Below are positions 58,205-64,000 of a stretch of 64,000 nucleotides of DNA, piece after piece. The DNA is from JAXLYE01 sp046351595. Its GTDB lineage: Bacteria; Myxococcota_A; Polyangia; Palsa-1104; JAEUJZ01. The first letter of the stretch is position 1; every line of letters begins with the position of its first letter. The DNA lies in the NCBI GenBank assembly GCA_046351595.1, contig JAXLYE010000004.1, positions 806,001 to 870,000 on the forward strand. The letters run 5' to 3'. The notes beneath the pieces were generated by a model. That model saw only the letters and a list, made by a program, of their open reading frames with translations, made no database searches and was not told where the DNA came from. The position numbers were made by a program, and so were the translations under genes.

Positions 58205-61200
58205 CTGGGGCCGGCTGGACCTGGAACTGCGGCACCGCGCGCACCTCCAGCACCCCGAGCGCCGCCAGCGCCTCGAGCGCCGGCGTCAGCGCCGTCACCT
58301 GCGGCTCGCCGACGCGCAGCACCCACAACAGCGCCGCCGCCTGCTCGCTGTCGCCGAGCACGAGCTCGAGCGCGGTGCGCAGCCGGGCCGCGCGCTCGGG
58401 CGGCGGCAGCGCCGGCTGCGACTGCAAAAGGGCGACCTCCTCGGGCAGCGGCCGCCCGGTCCGCCGGCTGACCAGCTGCAGCGCGCGCAGGCTCAGCTCG
58501 GCGTCGCGCAACAGGTGCCGCGACTCGGCCGCGCTCAGCACCGCCATGGCCTCGGCCATCCCCTGCGCCGGGTGCTCGGTGCCGTCGGGGGCGCGGTCCG
58601 AGGGGTTGCCGGGGTTGGGCAGCACCTCGTCGGCGCTCCACGGGCCCGGCACCGGCGGCACCGGCGGCGCGCTGCCGAGCGCCGGCATCGCGACGGAGCC
58701 GCCAGCGGCCGCCTGCCCGGGTCCCGCGCCAGTCGTCGATCCAGACGCCGAGCCAATGAGCGGCGCCGGCTCGCCGATGCCGGGCAAGAGGCGCCGCGGC
58801 CCCTGCGGCCCGCGCGTCGCGTCGAGCGGCATCAGGCACGGCCCCGACGACGAGTACAGCACCGCCAGCGCGTATAAGTGATCGGGCCGGTCGAGGAAGC
58901 CCAGGTCGAGCGCCCAGCCGCCGGCCAGCACCGCCGGCACGGCGAGGTGCCGCAGGAGCTCCACCACCAGCATGTTGAGCTCGAAGCACGAGCCCCGGCC
59001 CAGGTACGTCTCGTCGGCGCTGGCGTGCAGGAGCTCGAGGTGGTGGTTGCCCTTGCCCGGCCGCAGCCGCGCGGCGCGCGCCTTGACCTCGGGCCGGTCG
59101 CGGAAGCCGAGGTCGTAGGCGTAGCGCCACTGCACGAAGCTCTGCACCGCCACGGCCTGCTCCCACGCCGGCGCGCGCAGCCGCCGCCGCTCCTGCACGA
59201 ACGCCTGCACCTCGTCGGCCAGCTGCTTGAGCGGCAGCGTCGGCAGGAGCAGCCCCGGCGGCGCCTGCAGGTACTCGCGCTGCTGCGTCAGCGCCGGCAC
59301 CTCCAAAAGCTCGACCTCGTAGCGCAGCCTGAGCGGCCGGTCGCCATGGACGCGCAGGCAGAAGACCCCGTCGAACTGCGGCCCCAGAAGATCGAGCCGC
59401 TCGCTCGGCCCGTCGAGCACCCGCGGCTCGGTGCGCAGCCGGCCGTACAGCGGCAGCGGCAGCGTGCTCAGCCCGACCGCCACCTGGCCCTCGAAGATCA
59501 CGGTGTGGCCCGAGGGGCGCAGGCCGCGCAGCCAGTCGGTCGCGCCCAGGCCCGCGGGCTGCCAGCGCTGCGCCTCGGCCACGAAGGCGCCGCCGAGCGC
59601 GCGCACCGCGTACAGGTACGGCGACGGCAGCTTGGGCGGCGTGAAGCGCAGCTGCGCCAGCACCGGCTTCTGCGCCAGCGCCCGCAGCGTCTGCGGCGTC
59701 GCCCACAGCTGCGGCTCGATGCCCTCGGCCGGCTCCAGGCAGTTGCCGGTGCTCAGCGCCGGCGGCGGCGGCAGCGGCGGCGGCGCCGGCCGGCCGAGCC
59801 CGAACAGGCGCGCCACGCGCGACAGCAGCCCGCCCTCGGCCGGCTCCTCCCCCGGCAGCGCCGGCCAGGGGCTGTCGTGCGGCGGCGGGGCTTGCGTCGG
59901 TTTCGCTGTCGGCGCCGGCACGGTCGGCGGGATCGCCGGGCCCGGGGGCTCGGCGTCGGGCCGGGCCGGCGGGGCCGCGGCGGCGCCCGGTGCCGGTGCC
60001 GGCGGCTGCCGCTTCACCGTCGGACCCTGGCCGTCGTAGGCCCCGGCCAGGGCCGCGCCGATCGCGCTCTGCGGGCTGATCGCCAGCGGCTCGTCGTCGG
60101 CGCTGGGGCGCACCGCCAGCGGCGGCCCGCCCGCCTCGGCGCTGACCGCGGCGCTGAGCTCGTCGATCGCGCGCCGCAGGTCCGCGGCCTCGCGCTCGCG
60201 CTGCGCCGCGTCGCGCGATTGTGGATCGGGCGCGGGCGCCAGCGGCTCGGGCTCGGCGGGGGACGAGCTCGCCGCCGCGCGCGACCCGGTCTCGCCGAGC
60301 AGGCCGGCCGGCAGCTCACCGAGCGACGGCGCGCGCAAAAGCCCGGCCAGCGCATCGACCAGCGCGCCCGAGGGCGCCGCCACCCCGCCCGCGAGCAGCG
60401 CATGGCGCGCGATCAAGGTCGCCTCTTCCTCGCCGAGCGGCGCGTCACCGTCGGGAACGATCTCGGCGAACCCGGCGAGCAGCCCGGGGTCGCGCCAGGC
60501 GCGCAGCGTGGCCCCGGCGAGCTCGGGGAAGCGGCGGCCGAGCCGCGCATCGAGCCCGTAGTCCAGGATCTCGAGCAGCCGATCGGCGATCCGATCGAGC
60601 ACCCGCCGCCGCGGTCCCACCGTCGGGAAGTGGCGGCGATCCAGGTAGTCGTTCATGCGCGCCGCGGTGTACAGCGGCAACAGGATCTCGATGATGTCGA
60701 TCAGCTGCTCCTCGTTCGGCCCGTCGTAGATGCAGGGCAGGAGCGCCTGCGCCAGGCCGCTCGCGTACGAGAGCGGATCGTCGAGCACGTCGCTGTCGAG
60801 CAGCAGCGCGCCGCGCGCCGGGTCGTAGGCCGCGGCCACCTCGGCGCTGGCCTCGCCCACGCCGTCGAGGCGGTAGCGCACGCGCAGCGACTCCATCGCC
60901 ACCAGGCTGCCGGCGTCGGCGAGCGGCCGCAGGCGGCGCTCGAACGCCCAGCCCGCGGCCGGCAGCTGCGTGCGCTGCGCCTGCACGCGCGGCAGGACGC
61001 CGAGCAGCGCGTGCAGCACGCCGCGCAGCCGCGCAAGCTGCGGGCCGCACGCGGCGCTGCGATCCCGGCCCGCGCTCTCGTCGAGGTTGATGGTGTACGC
61101 CTCGCGCAGGCGGCGGATGCCCAGCGCCTGGTGGAAGCGCTCGACGTCGTCGCGCTCCTCGGGCGGGCCGGGCACGCACAGGTGCAGCACGCCGGCGGTG

Positions 61201-64000
61201 CGGAACAGCCGCTCCAGCGTCGGCGTATCGCTGCGCAACAGCGACGGGTCGCGCGCCGGCAGCAGGCGGTAGCGCTCCGCGTCGTGTGCGTCATCGTGCT
61301 CGTCGCCTGGTTCGGAGGGCTCGACGCGCGGCTTGCCTTGCCCGGCGATCGTCGCACGGGGGCCGAGCGGCGCCTGCACCCGGCACAGCACCACCGGCAG
61401 CTCGCGCGCGATCGCCTGGTTGCTGCGCCCGAGCAGCGCGTAACACGCCAGCAGCATGCGCGGCAGCGCCGGCTCGGCGGTGAGCAGCGGGCGATCGCCG
61501 CGCAGCGCCACCTCGCGCCCCAGCTCGCCCAGGAAGCCGGCGACCGCCTCGGTGGTGACGGCGCGCGGGATGCCCATCAGCCGGCACAGGCTCGGGCACT
61601 CCTCGGCGCCGCGCTCCCAGGCCGAGCGGCGGCTGCCGAAGTAGCGCAGCGCCACCACGCCCAGCACCTGCGTGTGGCTGACGAAGCGGCCCTCGTCGAG
61701 GCAGATCCAGCGGCGGCCCGAAAGCTCCTGGCGCAGGACCGACTCGTCGAGCTGGCCCTTTTGCAGGCGCCGCTCGAGCCACAGGTAGACGCGGAACGAG
61801 ACCGTGCGCTGCGCCCGTTCGCACTGATCGAGGTGGCGCAGCACCGTCGGCAGCTGGATGTCGCGCGGGCCGCGCAGGCCGAGCGCGTCGCACAGCGGCT
61901 CGGGCAGGTGCAAGAGGATCTGCGGGCTCGGGTACAGGTCGGGCGCGGTGCCGATCAAGAGCTCGACCTCGGGGTCGGGCCGGTACAGCTCACCGGGCCG
62001 GCGCGGCCGCTGCGTGCCGTCGAGCAGCCAGGGCAGCTCGCGCAGCGGCAGGTCGTGCCACAGCGCCTCGCCGTGCCGCTCGAACAGCGCCGGCAGCAGG
62101 GCGCCGAGCGCCTGCGCCTGTGGGGTCGACAGCGCCCCCGGGCGCAGCGCCGCCTTGAGCTGCTCCAGCGATGGCAGCGCCCGCGTCCCCAGGCGGCCGA
62201 GCAGGCGCGTCACCTCGGCCGGGTAGCGCGGCGAGGGCAGGGGGCAGCGCGGGCCGAACAGGGCGCGCAGCGGCGCCGCGTGCTCGGGCAGCGGCACCAC
62301 GACCTCGTCGAGCAGGCGGAACGTCCCGGCCTCGTCCTCGATGGCCAGGGCGGAGGGCTCGCCGGGCGGGCACAGGAGGGCGCGCAGCGTCTCGGCCGGG
62401 TAGTCCGCGAGCCGCGCCGCCAGGTAGCCGAGGATGCGGCCGGCGAGCCCGGCGTCGCGCCGCCGCACCGCCTCGACATAGGCCGGGCGCAGGTGGCGAC
62501 GCACCAGATCCGGCAGCGGGCGCTGACCCGCCTCCAGGTGGCGCGCCAAGAGCTGCAGCAGCGCGGCCGGCACCTCGGGGTGCGGCGCCCAGTCGACGCC
62601 GAGGTCCGGCAGCTCCGGATCGAGCACCAGCTCCTCGACGCTGAGCAGCTGCCCGCCGCGGCTCGGCCACAGGCGCGTGACCCGCAGCGCATCGCGGCAG
62701 CGCGCGTCCGAGAACAGCGCGTGCTCGTGTGAGGCGATGAAGCGGTAGAGCGCGGCGCGGCGCGCGGCGTCGGCCAGCGGCAGGCGCGGCGGCGCGCTCG
62801 ACCCCGCCGGCAGCGCCAGGCTGGTGAGCAGCCGGTGCAGCGGCAGCGGCGGCAGCGCGGCGCGGGCGCCCGGCGGCAGCGCGCCGAGCAGGGCCGGGTG
62901 CACGAGCTCGCCCTCGACGGCCAGGCCGGCCGCGAGCGCCCGCGTCTCGTCGTCGGCGTCGTGCAGCGCGCCGCCGCCGGGCGTGGCCGGGGCCGGGGTC
63001 GTGGCCGGGGCCGGGGGCGACGGCGGGACGAGGTGCAGCCGCAGCTGCACGTCGGCGAGCGGCAGCCGCGGCGGCGCCCCGGTCGCGGGCGGCGGCGCGC
63101 CGGCGAGCGCGCGCAGCACCGCCGCGAGCGCCGGCAGCGTCGAGAGGAACGCCGCCTGCGTCGAGAGCGGCTGCCCCGGCCGCGCCAGCTGCTCGACGAG
63201 CTCGATGAGCCAGGCGCTGAGCGGCTGCGGGCGCAGCTCGCGCGTGTGGCGGCGCTCGGCGACCTCGGGGTCGAGCAGCGGCGCCATCGGCAGGATCGCC
63301 AGGATCTCGTCGCCGGCCGGCAGGTACACGGCGCCTGCGCCGCGCAGCGGCCGGCCGATGCCGCGGCGATCCGGCCAGATCGGCAGCCGCTCGAGCAGGC
63401 GGCGGCCGCGCTCGGGCAGCTCGTCGGCGAGCTCCTCGAGCAGGCGGTGCAGCTCGCGCAGCCGGGTCACGCCCGCGGCCAGGCGCCCGGCGTCGCGCTC
63501 CAGATCGTGCAGCAGTATGTCGATGCTGAGCGCCGGCGCGCCGACCTCGGCGAGCAGCCGCTCGACGGCGGGCGGCGGCGGCAGCGGCGGCAGCGGGCGC
63601 ACCGTCGGGGCCCCGGCGTAGAAGGCGTGCAGCGCCGCGGCGTATCGGCCCGTCGCCGGGGCGCACAGGCCGGCGGTGTCGCCGAGGTCGCGCGCCGCCG
63701 GGCGCAGCGTGCCGTCGCGGCCCGGCAGGATGGGCAGGGCGCAGGCGCGGCGCTGCAGCCCGAGCGTCGCGGTCGCGAGCAGCGCCAGCAGCCGCTCGTG
63801 CCGCTCGGGAGCGAGGAGGCCCATTCCGCGCACGAGCGTGCCGGCCGTGGCCTCCAGCTCGCGCACCAGCGACTCGCGGCTCAGCCGGCTGACGCCGAGG
63901 CGGTGGAGCAGGGCGCTCACCCGCTCGCCCGGCGCCGGCTCGTCATGCGGCTGCGGCTGCGGCTGCGGCTGCGGCTGGAGCTTGGGCCCGGGCTCCGGCT
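58176..64000 (-). CDS. Giant multidomain protein, sacsin-like repeats plus transglutaminase domain (5' end outside window)
   Basis: The frame stays open to the window edge with Gln-Pro repeats, so the true start is outside; about 1940 codons are visible. Most of it consists of repeating modules of the type (L/W)PI(L/W)P.R.G...RP...V(Y/L)LP (LPILPGRDGTLRPA, LPIWPDRRGIGRPL, RLWPSRGGQLLSVEELVL, RRWICLDEGRFVSHTQVLG), which resemble sacsin-type proteins. After a Pro-rich linker a transglutaminase-like core follows: Cys in GRGSCFELNM (58986-58988), His in PDHLYAL (58878-58880) and Asp in PLDATRG. All three catalytic residues are present with normal spacing. A ~170-residue helical tail ends the protein. 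No signal peptide can be judged. Confidence 0.75.
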   Translation of the reverse strand, partial: PEPGPKLQPQPQPQPQPHDEPAPGERVSALLHRLGVSRLSRESLVRELEATAGTLVRGMGLLAPERHERLLALLATATLGLQRRACALPILPGRDGTLRPAARDLGDTAGLCAPATGRYAAALHAFYAGAPTVRPLPPLPPPPAVERLLAEVGAPALSIDILLHDLERDAGRLAAGVTRLRELHRLLEELADELPERGRRLLERLPIWPDRRGIGRPLRGAGAVYLPAGDEILAILPMAPLLDPEVAERRHTRELRPQPLSAWLIELVEQLARPGQPLSTQAAFLSTLPALAAVLRALAGAPPPATGAPPRLPLADVQLRLHLVPPSPPAPATTPAPATPGGGALHDADDETRALAAGLAVEGELVHPALLGALPPGARAALPPLPLHRLLTSLALPAGSSAPPRLPLADAARRAALYRFIASHEHALFSDARCRDALRVTRLWPSRGGQLLSVEELVLDPELPDLGVDWAPHPEVPAALLQLLARHLEAGQRPLPDLVRRHLRPAYVEAVRRRDAGLAGRILGYLAARLADYPAETLRALLCPPGEPSALAIEDEAGTFRLLDEVVVPLPEHAAPLRALFGPRCPLPSPRYPAEVTRLLGRLGTRALPSLEQLKAALRPGALSTPQAQALGALLPALFERHGEALWHDLPLRELPWLLDGTQRPRRPGELYRPDPEVELLIGTAPDLYPSPQILLHLPEPLCDALGLRGPRDIQLPTVLRHLDQCERAQRTVSFRVYLWLERRLQKGQLDESVLRQELSGRRWICLDEGRFVSHTQVLGVVALRYFGSRRSAWERGAEECPSLCRLMGIPRAVTTEAVAGFLGELGREVALRGDRPLLTAEPALPRMLLACYALLGRSNQAIARELPVVLCRVQAPLGPRATIAGQGKPRVEPSEPGDEHDDAHDAERYRLLPARDPSLLRSDTPTLERLFRTAGVLHLCVPGPPEERDDVERFHQALGIRRLREAYTINLDESAGRDRSAACGPQLARLRGVLHALLGVLPRVQAQRTQLPAAGWAFERRLRPLADAGSLVAMESLRVRYRLDGVGEASAEVAAAYDPARGALLLDSDVLDDPLSYASGLAQALLPCIYDGPNEEQLIDIIEILLPLYTAARMNDYLDRRHFPTVGPRRRVLDRIADRLLEILDYGLDARLGRRFPELAGATLRAWRDPGLLAGFAEIVPDGDAPLGEEEATLIARHALLAGGVAAPSGALVDALAGLLRAPSLGELPAGLLGETGSRAAASSSPAEPEPLAPAPDPQSRDAAQREREAADLRRAIDELSAAVSAEAGGPPLAVRPSADDEPLAISPQSAIGAALAGAYDGQGPTVKRQPPAPAPGAAAAPPARPDAEPPGPAIPPTVPAPTAKPTQAPPPHDSPWPALPGEEPAEGGLLSRVARLFGLGRPAPPPLPPPPALSTGNCLEPAEGIEPQLWATPQTLRALAQKPVLAQLRFTPPKLPSPYLYAVRALGGAFVAEAQRWQPAGLGATDWLRGLRPSGHTVIFEGQVAVGLSTLPLPLYGRLRTEPRVLDGPSERLDLLGPQFDGVFCLRVHGDRPLRLRYEVELLEVPALTQQREYLQAPPGLLLPTLPLKQLADEVQAFVQERRRLRAPAWEQAVAVQSFVQWRYAYDLGFRDRPEVKARAARLRPGKGNHHLELLHASADETYLGRGSCFELNMLVVELLRHLAVPAVLAGGWALDLGFLDRPDHLYALAVLYSSSGPCLMPLDATRGPQGPRRLLPGIGEPAPLIGSASGSTTGAGPGQAAAGGSVAMPALGSAPPVPPVPGPWSADEVLPNPGNPSDRAPDGTEHPAQGMAEAMAVLSAAESRHLLRDAELSLRALQLVSRRTGRPLPEEVALLQSQPALPPPERAARLRTALELVLGDSEQAAALLWVLRVGEPQVTALTPALEALAALGVLEVRAVPQFQVQPAPDPAPAPEGK

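Noticed and set aside
58878..62732. Plus-strand open frame of about 1284 codons
   Set aside because: Antisense shadow of the giant protein, with low-complexity Arg/Gln/Ala content and no recognisable domain.

Overview
This window looks like chromosomal DNA of a high-GC Myxococcota (myxobacterial) species. The evidence is the very high GC with strong GC3 bias, several eukaryote-like Ser/Thr kinases, two proteins with MYXO-CTERM-type sorting tails (Gly-Cys-Ser, hydrophobic helix, Arg cluster), an ADYC-type protein fragment, and many lipoproteins and outer-membrane proteins. Genus cannot be read from the sequence. No rRNA, tRNA, CRISPR array, intact insertion sequence or prophage was seen.

Layout: (1) 0.3-0.9 kb: rpsT with a histone-H1-like tail. 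(2) 0.95-7.7 kb, minus strand: a cobalamin riboswitch, a BtuB-like TonB receptor, a beta-propeller lipoprotein, then accD and folC packed directly behind, and a small membrane protein. (3) 7.8-10.7 kb: a PEGA-type membrane Ser/Thr kinase divergent from a TPR protein and a small lipoprotein. (4) 10.7-18.4 kb, minus strand: type II NADH dehydrogenase coupled to a pseudoprotease, a helical protein, and the TCA genes mdh-sucC-sucD. (5) 18.7-25 kb: envelope proteins, a prolyl oligopeptidase, a small secreted Cys/His protein and a radical SAM/SPASM protein. (6) 25-30.2 kb: a signalling cluster (SpoIIE-like membrane protein, lipoprotein, TPR-kinase-pseudokinase). (7) 30.3-35.9 kb: guaB-guaA followed by larB-larC. 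(8) 35.9-41.6 kb: a dienoyl-CoA-reductase-type SDR, a small charged protein, lolD-bamA and rpiA. (9) 41.7-47 kb: a vWA/MYXO-CTERM protein and a UvrD-type helicase. (10) 47-49.5 kb: a decayed region with a kinase stub, two frameshifted genes and an ADYC fragment. (11) 49.5-64 kb: a chalcone-isomerase-like protein, rpe, a membrane kinase, a CAP-domain protein, an alpha/beta hydrolase, a DegV protein, an MscS channel and the 3' part of a giant sacsin-like/transglutaminase protein.

The most notable systems are the B12-riboswitch-controlled receptor plus propeller lipoprotein (a possible BtuG-like capture pair outside Bacteroidota), the giant transglutaminase-tailed protein at the right edge, a kinase fused to a degenerate second kinase domain, and three minisatellites. 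Two of the minisatellites repeat the stop codon of the neighbouring gene.
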